Source: Leptolyngbya sp. NIES-2104 (lineage in GTDB: Bacteria; Cyanobacteriota; Cyanobacteriia; Leptolyngbyales; Leptolyngbyaceae). Taken from it: DNA of 64,000 nucleotides. The stretch covers positions 97,564-161,563 of the forward strand of contig NZ_BBWW01000002.1 of NCBI RefSeq assembly GCF_001485215.1, read 5' to 3'. Each line of letters begins with the position of its first letter. The stretch's first letter is position 1. The translations under genes and the position numbers were made by a program. Below the pieces are notes generated by a model. It saw nothing but the letters and a program-made list of their open reading frames with translations. It made no database searches and was not told where the DNA came from. This document shows positions 8,514 through 16,700 of the stretch, piece after piece.

Positions 8514-9758
8514 ATGGTTGCTCGATCATTCCCACAAGTTGAAGCCCATTTGATGCCGCTACCTCTCGACGATCGCACCGTGGCTCCGAGGCGAAGAGGG
8601 AAGACAGCGACAATCCAGCTACCCCTGACTGATATTCGCAGTGTGAAAGTGCGAGAGTTTCTAAATGCAAGCGGCTTTGAACGGAATACTCGTAGAAACT
8701 ACGAACGTGAACTCTACCGATTCTTGTCTTGGTCGGAGTTGCTGTGGAGTGAGATCAAACCGCATCATCTCAATGCTCACTATCTGTGGTACTTGACTGA
8801 GGAGGTGCGAACTAGCCAAGGGAACCTGCTTTCAACTAGCAGTCGAAATCTAGCAGTGATGGCGTTGCGGAGCTTTTTTGCTTGGCTGCACAAAACGTAT
8901 CCTGATTTAGTCTTCACAAATCCAGCGATCGGGCTAAAAGGAAAGGCAATTCCCCTGCCTGAAGCGCAGAGTTTAACCGAGGAACAGCAGGCATCAGTTT
9001 GGAACGCGGTTGCCCAACGGGGAGAAACGCAATTACGCGATCGCGCTCTCGTTCACATTCTCAGCCACGGCTTACGAGCAGGTGAGGTGGTTGATTTGAA
9101 TATGGGGGCGATTGGCAATCATACGACCGATGGGGTCAGCGGCAAAGTTCTTTTCATCGCAAATACAAAGACCGATCGCCCCCGAATTGTTCCACTTGAC
9201 CCCGCTTCTTGGGCAGAAATTGAATCCTATCTGAACTGGCGTAGAAGTCAGGGAGAGGAACTCAGTTGCGATCGCCCATTGCTACTCTCGCATCATGTGA
9301 CTCGTCGTGGGGAGCGACTGACGTATCATGGAATTTACTTTGCGATTGAAAAAATTGGAGAATTAGCTGAAATCCAACATCTGCACCCTCACTTATTTCG
9401 ACATACCTACCTGACAGAATTGTTATTAGATGACATTGATCCAGCTCATGCCCGTCGATTAGGGGGAATTGAGAGCGAGTCTGTATTTCGTCGTTATACC
9501 CTTCGCGCTGAACAAGAAGCTGCCATTAATGCTTTCTTTAGAAACTGTCAGAAACGTCTGCGAAGTCTAGGCACATCCGGCTCAAACAATGCTCTTTCCT
9601 TTCCGCCATCTCAACTAGAGAATCAAGTACAGACAGAGAGGCTAGAAATTGCCCGTAAGCTCCTGAGAGAAGGAGTTACATTGGAAGTTGTTGCGCGATC
9701 GCTTGATCTGTCATTTCAAATTCTTCAAGACCTGCAACACGCTGAAGATCTCGTATAA
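8514..9758 (+). CDS. Tyrosine recombinase (phage integrase / Xer-like family)
   Basis: This 414-residue site-specific recombinase has an N-terminal SAM-like core-binding domain at about residues 43-145 (VREFLNASGFERNTRRNYER). The catalytic domain follows at 155-340. Catalytic residues visible are Arg188 (HGLRAGE), Lys219 (NTKTDRPR), His293 and Arg296 (HPHLFRHTYL) and the nucleophile Tyr328 (FRRYTLR). The second His of the usual box is a Gly (RRLGGIES). A C-terminal tail of about 80 residues contains IARKLLREGVTLEVVARSLD, an HTH-like segment of the sort also found in transposase-associated tails. It ends 33 bp before a perfect 28-bp palindrome (9792-9819) with Xer-like 11-6-11 geometry. Likely roles are resolution of plasmid multimers or excision/inversion of flanking DNA. 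Confidence 0.88.
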   Translation: MVARSFPQVEAHLMPLPLDDRTVAPRRRGKTATIQLPLTDIRSVKVREFLNASGFERNTRRNYERELYRFLSWSELLWSEIKPHHLNAHYLWYLTEEVRTSQGNLLSTSSRNLAVMALRSFFAWLHKTYPDLVFTNPAIGLKGKAIPLPEAQSLTEEQQASVWNAVAQRGETQLRDRALVHILSHGLRAGEVVDLNMGAIGNHTTDGVSGKVLFIANTKTDRPRIVPLDPASWAEIESYLNWRRSQGEELSCDRPLLLSHHVTRRGERLTYHGIYFAIEKIGELAEIQHLHPHLFRHTYLTELLLDDIDPAHARRLGGIESESVFRRYTLRAEQEAAINAFFRNCQKRLRSLGTSGSNNALSFPPSQLENQVQTERLEIARKLLREGVTLEVVARSLDLSFQILQDLQHAEDLV

Positions 9759-9791
9759 CTTTCAGAATTGAGCCTAGAAATATAAAAAACC

Positions 9792-9819
9792 TTCTGTACT
9801 GCAACGTTGCAGTACAGAA
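9792..9819. repeat. Perfect 28-bp palindrome downstream of recombinase gene, copy 3
   Basis: Left arm TTCTGTACTGC, centre AACGTT, right arm GCAGTACAGAA: a perfect palindrome with 11-6-11 architecture. It shares the inner TGTACTGC and AACGTT with the two sites upstream of parA (5108-5135 and 5310-5337). A transcription terminator is an alternative because it follows a gene, but no T-run comes after it. Confidence 0.78.
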
Positions 9820-10033
9820 AATCGAGCGTTTTCTAAACTTGAATCGAGGCGAGTGGGCGCTAGAAGATCAAAATGCCCGAAAGTCGGAATCAATTTCCAA
9901 GCAGAACTTTTCGTAAGCGGCGACCATGCCGCTATTGCAGCACGACGAGACGTTTGATCAAGAATATTTTTATCGCCAAACCGCCTCCAGATTTGCTACA
10001 CCGAAATGGTAGGCATCTTGTAGGAAAGCAATC

Positions 10034-11107
10034 ATGGCAGCATCAGATGAATCCGCATTGCATATCACTCGACGCAAAATTCTTCAATTTGCTGGATTAG
10101 CAGCAGGAGCCGCTACGTTTCCCACCGCTTGTAAAGCAATGACGACTTCGACTGAAATTGATCATGCTGCTGAAGCAGCAAATTCTACCAGCGTCTCTAA
10201 GGGGCAAATGAGTCGGGTTGTCCTGATCAAAACTGAGGATCGAGTCACAGGCACTCGTAAAGCGATCGATCTTCTACAACCGGATGCGATCGCAGGCAAA
10301 ACCGTCTTTCTCAAGCCGAACTACAATACCGCTGACCCCGCCCCTGCCGCCACAGACACTCGGTTACTTGAAGCCTTAATCCAAGAATTACAGAATGCTA
10401 AAGCTGGACAAATTACGATCGGCGATCGCAGTGGTATGGCGAACACCCGCGAGGCAATGACGAGCAAGGGCGTGTTTCAACTTGCCGATCGATTTGGCGT
10501 GAATGCGATCGTCCTCGACGAATTGAAGGCGGACGATTGGCAACTCTTTCCCGCTCAAGGGACACATTGGAGTCGGGGGTTTGCTTTTGCTCGTCCAATT
10601 TTGAACGCAGGCGCGATCGTCAATACCTGCTGTCTGAAAACGCATCGCTTTGGTGGGCACTTCACACTCTCACTTAAAAATAGTGTCGGCATGGTGGCGA
10701 AATATGTTCCAGGCAACGATTACAACTACATGAGCGAATTGCATTCCTCGCCGCACCAACGATTAATGGTTGCAGAAATTAATAAAGCCTACCAGCCTGC
10801 ACTCGTGTTACTGGATGGCGTAGAAGCACTGGTCAATGGAGGACCGGAAGCTGGAAAGCAAGTGAAATCAAATGTCATCTTGGCAGGAACGGATCGTGTG
10901 GCGGTTGATGTCGTTGCGATTGGGATTCTGCGATCGCTTGGCACAACCGAAGCAGTCTCCCGTGGCTCGATTTGGCAACTCGAACAAATTCGCCGTGCTG
11001 TAGAGTTAGGGCTAGGAGCGACCCAAGCAGAGCAGATAGAAATTATCACAGCAGATAAAGCAAGCCGAGCGATGGCAGATCAAATTCGTAAATTGCTCAT
11101 CGTTTGA
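10034..11107 (+). CDS. DUF362 domain protein with twin-arginine signal
   Basis: This is a 357-residue protein. The N-terminus carries a twin-arginine (Tat) signal (TRRKILQFAGLAAGAA) followed by a possible processing region FPTACKA; a lipoprotein cysteine there is possible but the lipobox is poor. The remainder is a DUF362 domain: VFLKPNYNTADPAP, ITIGDRSGMANTREAM, CCLKTHRFGGHFTLSLKNSV and a late DRVAVDVVAIGILRSLG. DUF362 proteins often occur with Fe-S domains, but no ferredoxin-like CxxCxxC motif is present here. Function is not established for this family. The ATG at 10034 follows GTAGGAAAG at a normal spacing. It is a monocistronic gene, followed after about 95 bp by the barstar-like gene. 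Confidence 0.8.
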   Translation: MAASDESALHITRRKILQFAGLAAGAATFPTACKAMTTSTEIDHAAEAANSTSVSKGQMSRVVLIKTEDRVTGTRKAIDLLQPDAIAGKTVFLKPNYNTADPAPAATDTRLLEALIQELQNAKAGQITIGDRSGMANTREAMTSKGVFQLADRFGVNAIVLDELKADDWQLFPAQGTHWSRGFAFARPILNAGAIVNTCCLKTHRFGGHFTLSLKNSVGMVAKYVPGNDYNYMSELHSSPHQRLMVAEINKAYQPALVLLDGVEALVNGGPEAGKQVKSNVILAGTDRVAVDVVAIGILRSLGTTEAVSRGSIWQLEQIRRAVELGLGATQAEQIEIITADKASRAMADQIRKLLIV

Positions 11108-11203
11108 ACTCCCAATCGTGAGGTCTAAATATGGAGCTGCATGTTTAACGGTATGGCAGGAGCGACCGCGTTCAGATCTACTGTTTTGGAGAGGAGGGTG
11201 AGG

Positions 11204-11659
11204 GTGAGAAATGTTTCGATTGAAAAGGCTTCATTCTGCATTGCTAGGAATTTTGTGAAACCCGAATACATCCTGGATGGTCGTCGTACCACAACTCTGA
11301 AAGCGTTTTATGCCGAGATTGGTCAGGTTTTATTAGCAGGACAACCGTGGGGTGAGAGCCTCGAAGCGCTTGACCAAGTTTTACGAGGAGACTATGGACT
11401 CTTGCCTGAAACGTTTCGACTAATTTGGATGAATGCAGCGATCGCTCGATCCGCATTGAGCTATCCCGAAACTGTAGAGCAACTGCTGCAACAATTGCGA
11501 GAGTGCCACCCCACTGTTTTGATTAAGACTGCTTGGGCATTACGAGCAGCCCTGCGAGAACAGGGTCCGACGGTATTCGATTGGCTAGTGGAACGAATGG
11601 ATCATCATTCGAGTGTAGAACTCGTTCTGGTCGAGATTGAAGGTGTAGATGATGCTTAA
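11204..11659 (+). CDS. Barstar-family (RNase inhibitor-like) protein
   Basis: The barstar fold signature is visible in YILDGRRTTTLKAFYAEIGQ, a short helix-strand unit, then QPWGESLEALDQVL and FRLIWMNAAIARSAL. Barstar proteins bind and block barnase-type ribonucleases. I chose GTG at 11204 because GGAGAGGAGG at 11188-11197 sits six bases upstream; an earlier in-frame start at 11141 would add 21 residues of no clear character. The product is about 151 residues, longer than classic barstar (about 90), with a helical C-terminal extension. No barnase-like partner is recognisable beside it. Its stop overlaps the stop of the convergent gene on the other strand by four bases. Confidence 0.72.
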   Translation: MRNVSIEKASFCIARNFVKPEYILDGRRTTTLKAFYAEIGQVLLAGQPWGESLEALDQVLRGDYGLLPETFRLIWMNAAIARSALSYPETVEQLLQQLRECHPTVLIKTAWALRAALREQGPTVFDWLVERMDHHSSVELVLVEIEGVDDA

Positions 11660-12153
11660 TGAGTATTCGGGTATTCATCCAACTTCTGAGCTAAGAGTGC
11701 GACAGCCGCTTCGTAATCTTTGCCCACGAGGTAGGAAAAATGATAGTAGCTAGCAAGATAGAAATCGCAGCCAAACTTCTGGTAGCGATCGGCGATCGCC
11801 AAAAATCCATAACGAGCATCAGTAGGCTCTGTGAACCAATCGCGATGGTAAGCATCTTGAAGAAATAATGTGACTGTCTGTTGATCGGCGCTGGAAATTA
11901 ATCGAATGGGAGTAATACTGGCGTGATGAGATCGTGGGACAGGCAGCAACAGCGGATACCCTTCAAGGGTGAGAAACTCTGCCAAACTATCTTCGCTGCG
12001 GGGGAAGTAAGATTCCTCTGGTAACTTAAGAAAATGATGCCACGCCATCCAAAATTCGTGTTTGCTGTCAAATCCTGGATCGATATCTAAGCGCCATTGT
12101 TGGTCTTGGCACAGATCATCGAGAACAGCTTGAGGTAAATCCACGAGTTTCAT
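11656..12153 (-). CDS. Unrecognised 165-residue protein convergent with the barstar gene
   Basis: This is a soluble acidic protein, with segments DPGFDSKHEFWMAWHHFLKL, LTLEGYPLLLPVPRSHH and YQKFGCDFYLASYYHFSYLV. The start at 12153 (MKLVDLPQAVLDDL) is preferred over an in-frame TTG at 12192, because the upstream 13 residues look untranslated and the ATG-proximal sequence is well formed. There is no signal peptide or membrane helix. The 3' end overlaps the barstar gene by four bases, tail to tail. I do not recognise the family. It carries none of the hallmarks of a barnase, so pairing with the barstar is not supported by sequence. Confidence 0.6.
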   Translation of the reverse strand: MKLVDLPQAVLDDLCQDQQWRLDIDPGFDSKHEFWMAWHHFLKLPEESYFPRSEDSLAEFLTLEGYPLLLPVPRSHHASITPIRLISSADQQTVTLFLQDAYHRDWFTEPTDARYGFLAIADRYQKFGCDFYLASYYHFSYLVGKDYEAAVALLAQKLDEYPNTH

Positions 12154-12257
12154 GACTGCTTTGCCTACAATTCTTTTGTGCAGATAGTACAAATTATTCT
12201 AAATAAGAAGTGTTTAGCTTTTTGAGCGGCTTGATCTTTGCCATTCTACGAATAGCG

Positions 12258-13013
12258 CTATTGATCGAGTAATTCATCGACATCAATTCCTCTCGCTCGA
12301 AGCTGCTCAATCAGGCGTGCATTCTCTTGTTCCGCTTGTTCCGCTCTGGCTCGTTCTGCTTCTTCAGATAGCGGGACTAGCCGCCCATCAGCATCATAAA
12401 ATCGCAACCATTGACAAGTTCCAGTAGCAGGCTCCCGATCGATCACGCCGTCCCAGGTTCCTACCCATAGCTGCAAACTTTCACACCAGAGCCAGCCTTG
12501 TGCATTTGGCTGTAATGGTTGGTAGCCCTGACCCAACTGAAGCCGCCAGCCTTGCAAGGAAGCAGGATCAAAGGGGTTGAAAATGAAATAATCGGGAGTC
12601 TTAAATACTCGCTCGTAGAGGCGCTTTTTATCCTCACGATCGACTCGTTCTGTACTCGGAGATAAAAGCTCGACAATGACATCTGGATAGCGCCCATCTT
12701 CTTCCCATAGAATCCACGATTTTCGCTCTCGGCTGCCATCGACATCAAGTGACACAAAGAAATCGGGTCCACGAAAATCCCGATTCATCGCTTGATTACG
12801 GCTGTAATAGACGAACATATTGCCGCCTGCAAAGAAATCAGTCCGGTCTTTAAGGGCAGATTGAACAGAGCGGATTAGGAGATTCATCGCGATGCGATGG
12901 CGGGCGCTTTCCAAGGGGACTCCATCATCGAAAGGTAAGTCAGTCGGCGGGGTCGGCATTTCCCATTCAGGAGAAACCGGACTGGTCGAAGATTGAGCGA
13001 TCGACATTTCCAT
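12258..13013 (-). CDS. Uma2-family (DUF820) endonuclease-like protein
   Basis: This intact Uma2-family protein has about 251 residues. It has a helical N-terminal region, a GGNMFVYYSRNQAMNRDFRG block and the PD-(D/E)XK-like core GPDFFVSLDVDGSRERKSW followed by PDVIVELLSPSTERVDREDK. Next come VFKTPDYFIFNPFDPASLQG and a C-terminal coiled coil EQENARLIEQLRARGIDVDE. The family is greatly expanded in cyanobacteria; a nuclease role is inferred from the fold, and the biological function is unknown. The start is taken as ATG at 13013 because the degraded paralogue (5548-6368) begins with the same Met-Glu-Met; a GTG at 13019 is also possible. The gene stands alone. Confidence 0.85.
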   Translation of the reverse strand: MEMSIAQSSTSPVSPEWEMPTPPTDLPFDDGVPLESARHRIAMNLLIRSVQSALKDRTDFFAGGNMFVYYSRNQAMNRDFRGPDFFVSLDVDGSRERKSWILWEEDGRYPDVIVELLSPSTERVDREDKKRLYERVFKTPDYFIFNPFDPASLQGWRLQLGQGYQPLQPNAQGWLWCESLQLWVGTWDGVIDREPATGTCQWLRFYDADGRLVPLSEEAERARAEQAEQENARLIEQLRARGIDVDELLDQ

Positions 13014-13191
13014 AGACACCGCATTGGAATGGGAATAGCTCTCATTCTACCGCGATCGCTGAATTCGCTGTTTTGCCAGTCGTGTCACTCACTTCACAGA
13101 TGATTAATTTCTTATGTAAGAGTGCTAATCTCGATCTGTACATAAGAAAAATTTGAAATTCAGCCAGATCCTCATGACTCAACTTCGTTCT

Positions 13192-13428
13192 TTAAGGATC
13201 TGGCAGGGCGATCGCGCTATCTGTCGGCTTGCGTGGATCGTGAGCAGCTTGACGAGTAGATGGATCAAACCCGACAGATTCCGCCGCTCCCCAAGCTCCA
13301 AAGGGAACGACATAAGATCTCATCTGCCAAAACTGCTGGACAACGGCATCAGCCAGCGCAAAGGTTTCCATTAACACAACATTCGGTTGCTCTGAAGTGA
13401 GAGGAACCGCAACTGCTATTTGTGAAAA
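13192..13428 (-). pseudogene. Possible gene remnant, 79 codons, no start of its own
   Basis: On the minus strand an open frame reads AVAVPLTSEQPNVVLMETFA, then MRSYVVPFGAWGAAESVGFD and DPRKPTDSAIALPDP before a stop. The composition looks like real protein and unlike the antisense frames, but there is no upstream ribosome site and the frame is closed by a stop just 5' of it. It is probably a fragment of a larger gene. I do not recognise the parent. The surrounding 13014-13541 holds nothing else I can support. Confidence 0.25.
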
Positions 13429-13541
13429 TTATTTATATTCGAGCAGATTCAGAATAAGGTAGCAGTCATCAGGTAATGTTCCAGACCTATGTATTTCATG
13501 CGAAAACTAAGCAATGGGATCTATGCCTTTATTTAATCCAA

Positions 13542-14897
13542 TTAAGAGCTTTGCTGCTTACGACGAGCGATCGCAGCCGCGATTTGCTCAAGTTGCTCCT
13601 CTAGGACTTGCAGCGTCTCATCTGGAAGTGCTTCGATCTGCTGAAGCCAATAGTCCAGTTCAAGCTGAATGGGTATTGCTGCTGAATCTTGCTTCTCGCT
13701 AAAATCAGAACTTTGAGTTCGTGAGTCTGATCGCAAACCGGGTGGGATTACAGCCACCTTCGTACAAGGGCGCTGTGGAATAGGGAGAGTTGAAGTTTCA
13801 ACCGGAAGTTCTACGCGGGCAGGTGGAAGGGGATCAGCATTGCTTTCGTGTCGATATTGATTACAACGCAGAGGCATCTCCTGAATGCGATCAAGACTTA
13901 GTGTATCTTTGTAAAATCCACACCAGACCCCGTACTGATTCCCTTCATGTTCAGGATCATGCCAACGACAATCTCGACAAGCTGCTTTTTCGAGATCTAA
14001 TTTAGTCAGCAATTCTGTGGAGGTTGCTGCGATCGTTCGAGGATTATTTGCAAGAAGTCGCTGTGTTTTTACTCTGCCTTCTTGATCCCACCACCGCATC
14101 AAGGACGCTGGAGAAGCGATCGTAAACTGCTTGTTCACCCCCGGAATTTGACTCTCAACGACGACCCGTTCTGGCTGTTTTCGGGCTGGAGCAAGCTTAA
14201 TTGACCAATATGGCGTGAGTAACTCGACCGCTTGATCAAATTGTGATTTAAGTCGTTGAGCTTTCCACTGTGCATATTGCTTACTGATGTCGCTGTAGTT
14301 CCGAAACCAGTGCGCTACGCCATCACGATCAACTAAGAAAAATGGATACTCCTCTTCTGGATCTTCTAATCGTTTCAACTCACCCCAGGGCTCAATCAAA
14401 TTTCGTTGAGCTATAAATTTTTCATCCGCTTCATCCGCGATCGCTCTTCGATGTTTTACGATGATTTCGCTGACTGCTTCTTGGGCGAGTGTTTCCCCAT
14501 TAAGAACTCGCATGACAAATTCTTCACGAGCAGGTTTTGGTGTGTGAGTCGAGGAGATCTGATTAAGGATACGAACATCAATTGTTTCAAAAAAAATCTT
14601 TGAGTCTGTGGTTTCAAATGGCTGAAATGCTTTTGCAGTGGCAACTGCTGCATACAGTGTTGTTCTTTTTAGCCCTGTCTCATTTACTGCCCACTCAATG
14701 CAGTCTTTCGTATTACCACGTCCGCCAAAAATTTCACGCGCCGCAATCAGTTCTTTTCCAGTCTCGTAAATGTCGATTAGCATTCGCCCAACACGATGAC
14801 GAATCCTGACCGCAATTTCAGCAAGCTGTTTCTGTTCAGGTGTCGCCAGAGCATCAGGCGTAGAAGGCTCTAGAAGTGTCGTGATTCCATCTGACAT
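13542..14897 (-). CDS. DUF3102-type DNA-binding-like protein with a Cys4 motif (paralogue A)
   Basis: This is a 451-residue protein. Residues 25-105 match the DUF3102 pattern: IAVRIRHRVGRMLIDIYETG, KELIAAREIF, then WAVNETGLKRTTLYAAVATA, a helix-turn-helix-like segment. A middle alpha/beta region contains FFLVDRDGVAHWFRNYSDIS and PASLMRWWDQEG. A late Cys cluster CRDCRW, VWCGFYKD and RCNQYR could bind zinc. The same layout is found in the protein at 31785-33116, with matching positions for the DUF3102 box, the WW motif and the Cys cluster. DUF3102 proteins are common on plasmids and phages and are thought to bind DNA. The C-terminal coiled coil (LEEQLEQIAAAIARRK) suggests dimers. The gene is transcribed away from the vMAP gene. 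Confidence 0.72.
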   Translation of the reverse strand: MSDGITTLLEPSTPDALATPEQKQLAEIAVRIRHRVGRMLIDIYETGKELIAAREIFGGRGNTKDCIEWAVNETGLKRTTLYAAVATAKAFQPFETTDSKIFFETIDVRILNQISSTHTPKPAREEFVMRVLNGETLAQEAVSEIIVKHRRAIADEADEKFIAQRNLIEPWGELKRLEDPEEEYPFFLVDRDGVAHWFRNYSDISKQYAQWKAQRLKSQFDQAVELLTPYWSIKLAPARKQPERVVVESQIPGVNKQFTIASPASLMRWWDQEGRVKTQRLLANNPRTIAATSTELLTKLDLEKAACRDCRWHDPEHEGNQYGVWCGFYKDTLSLDRIQEMPLRCNQYRHESNADPLPPARVELPVETSTLPIPQRPCTKVAVIPPGLRSDSRTQSSDFSEKQDSAAIPIQLELDYWLQQIEALPDETLQVLEEQLEQIAAAIARRKQQSS

Positions 14898-14987
14898 AAG
14901 TTTTATGCTTGACTGCTTAGAGTTTGGTTAGCAGTCGAATAACTCAATTTCAAGTCCGGAGGGTAGAAGATTGATCAGCCTTATTTG

Positions 14988-15005
14988 AAAAGTCAGGTGA
15001 CTTTT
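14988..15005. promoter_or_regulatory. Palindrome AAAAGTCAGGTGACTTTT
   Basis: Arms AAAAGTCA and TGACTTTT flank a central GG. The 16-base core AAAGTCAGGTGACTTT is identical to that at 27451-27468, upstream of the PAS gene. Both lie in front of plus-strand signalling genes, so a common regulator is possible. A dispersed repeat is the alternative. Confidence 0.55.
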
Positions 15006-15090
15006 TAGTAATCATACCAAGTTCAGGAAATTTGGAAATCTGAATTTGAATAAAATGTAGAACTTTACAGAGATCGTCGCTAGAATGAGC

Positions 15091-15156
15091 GCTAGGAGCA
15101 AAACATCTCCTAGCAAATTTATTAAAAAGTCCAACCTGTTGGATTTTTTAATAAAT
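15091..15156. ncRNA. Two adjacent stem-loops, candidate small RNA or leader structure
   Basis: The first stem has GCTAGGAG (15091-15098) pairing perfectly with CTCCTAGC (15107-15114) across an 8-base loop. Two bases later a second stem has 19-base arms (15117-15135 and 15138-15156) with one mismatch and only two bases between them, AT-rich outside and ending in GGATTTTTTAATAAAT. The second resembles a strong terminator on the plus strand. The pair ends 119 bp before the vMAP gene start. A short terminated transcript, an attenuator or a bidirectional terminator would all fit. No known RNA family is recognised. Confidence 0.4.
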
Positions 15157-15275
15157 GCCTCTGAATAGGGTCATCCTAATTTTTTACTTCTGCTGTTTTT
15201 GCAAGAGTCTATGATTGGCTTGAATTACTGAGTGGAGCGGTTCACCCCAAATCAGCGTAGAGGTAAGCGATCACA

Positions 15276-16658
15276 ATGGTGCATCAGCAGGTCAGCATAA
15301 ATCGATACACTGAACAAGACATTAAGTTCTTGATAGCAGTGATAGAAGTCGCATTGGCACGGAAGTTTGAAGATGCTGAATTTGCTCTGATTGATGCACT
15401 GTTACATGATTTTAGTATAAGATACGAGGAGATTTCTCAGACTCGTGGTTACAGTAAAAACTACTTGCGGGGGCAGGTTGGTCCTCGGCTGTGGCAAGAC
15501 TTATCGAGCGTTTTTCAAAATATCTTTCGTCAACCTATCAATAAATCTAGCTTTGAGCGGTTTGTGAAGCATCTCGCTGAACAATTCAATCTATCTGATG
15601 ACATTGATGCGAATCAGATTAGATCGCAGCTTAACCTTGAACTATCGAATGAGATTGCAGTTCAGCACACAGACACTCTCGCACAGCTTTATGGACGCAA
15701 TATCGAACTTTCAGAGTTATCAGATTTACTTTCAAATTACCAATGTGTCTCTCTAGTTGGAGCGATTGGAGTCGGAAAAACGTCTCTTGCGTCCCATTGG
15801 GTGCAATCATTTGGACAAAATCAGTTTGATGTAGTGATTTGGCGATCGCTTATCCACGCACCAACCCCAGAGTTACTTGTAGATGATCTCATTCGTGCAT
15901 TTCGCCAAACTTCACCAAAATCGTTCACTTTATTTTCTGAAAAGCTGAACTTCTTGATGACGTTACTTCAGCAACAGCGATGCTTAATCGTGCTAGATAG
16001 CGCTGAATCTATTATTCAAACGACCGCAATCTCAGCCCTTAATACTTACGGTGATTTGCGAGATTACAATCAATTGATTCGCTACATGACTGAGCAAAAG
16101 CATCAGAGTTCTTTACTATTGCTTAGTCGGCAACGATTTAACCAGATCGTTCGATTGCATCACTCTAAGCGATCTGCACAAGAGATGATGCTCTCAGGAC
16201 TGGCTCTTGAAGCGGCTCAAAAGATTCTAGCGACTCATCAACTAAAAGATCAGTCAAGCTGGAATGCATTGATTGAAATGTATCAGGGCAATCCTGGACT
16301 ACTAATGCAAATTAGTCGATACATTGAGACCTGTTTTGGAGGGCGGGTTCGTCATTTCTTACGATGTGGGACGATCGTTGTCCCAGATGAAGCATCTAAA
16401 TTGTATTTGGAGCAGATCCATCAGTTGAGTGAAAGCGATCGCATTGTATTGCTTGATCTCGCAACTCAAAATGCGCCTGTTCAACTCTCGGAACTATACG
16501 GTGTTGTGAAGTCACGATCAACCCTAATTAAATCTCTCACTCGTCTAGTCGAACTGTGTTTAGTGGAACGACGAGTGATTGAATCTGATAGTGAACCTGA
16601 GCTTGTTTTTGATTTGGCTCCAGTTGTTAAAAAGATTATCTTGGCGCATCCACCCTAA
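15276..16658 (+). CDS. STAND NTPase with vMAP-type N-terminal HTH domain
   Basis: This is a 460-residue protein. Residues 12-100 resemble the winged-HTH domain found at the N-terminus of vWA-MoxR-associated proteins (LARKFEDAEFALIDALLHDF, then GYSKNYLRGQVGPRLWQDLS). A STAND/NB-ARC ATPase follows: YGRNIELSEL at about 139-148, Walker A GAIGVGKTS at 162-170 and Walker B CLIVLDSAE at 236-244. The C-terminal third is helical (ARC/winged-helix region, LVELCLVERRVIE). Cyanobacterial relatives usually carry WD40 or TPR sensors after the ATPase; none is present here, so this is a short form. The gene is followed after 42 bp by a kinase, suggesting one operon. A conflict- or stress-sensing role is inferred from the family. 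Confidence 0.8.
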   Translation: MVHQQVSINRYTEQDIKFLIAVIEVALARKFEDAEFALIDALLHDFSIRYEEISQTRGYSKNYLRGQVGPRLWQDLSSVFQNIFRQPINKSSFERFVKHLAEQFNLSDDIDANQIRSQLNLELSNEIAVQHTDTLAQLYGRNIELSELSDLLSNYQCVSLVGAIGVGKTSLASHWVQSFGQNQFDVVIWRSLIHAPTPELLVDDLIRAFRQTSPKSFTLFSEKLNFLMTLLQQQRCLIVLDSAESIIQTTAISALNTYGDLRDYNQLIRYMTEQKHQSSLLLLSRQRFNQIVRLHHSKRSAQEMMLSGLALEAAQKILATHQLKDQSSWNALIEMYQGNPGLLMQISRYIETCFGGRVRHFLRCGTIVVPDEASKLYLEQIHQLSESDRIVLLDLATQNAPVQLSELYGVVKSRSTLIKSLTRLVELCLVERRVIESDSEPELVFDLAPVVKKIILAHPP

Positions 16659-16700
16659 ATCAGCTAGTATCACATCAGCGATTCTATTGCCTTATTTTGT

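Larger units (their letters stand above)
14898..15275. other. Divergent intergenic region with three inverted repeats
   Basis: This 378-bp region lies between the DUF3102 gene (minus) and the vMAP STAND gene (plus). It carries a palindrome at 14988-15005 and two adjacent stem-loops at 15091-15156 (listed separately). It should hold the promoters of both genes. An unannotated small RNA is possible. Confidence 0.5.

Noticed and set aside
9792-9819. Rho-independent terminator for the recombinase gene
   Set aside because: The palindrome is perfect through its centre (no loop) and no T-run follows; its relatives at 5.1 and 5.3 kb are not at gene ends. A site for a DNA-binding protein is more likely.
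9873-10100. 75-codon plus-strand frame with RRPCRYCSTTRRLIK between the recombinase and DUF362 genes
   Set aside because: It overlaps the DUF362 start and Tat signal in another frame, lacks a convincing ribosome site, and its second half is clearly a shadow.
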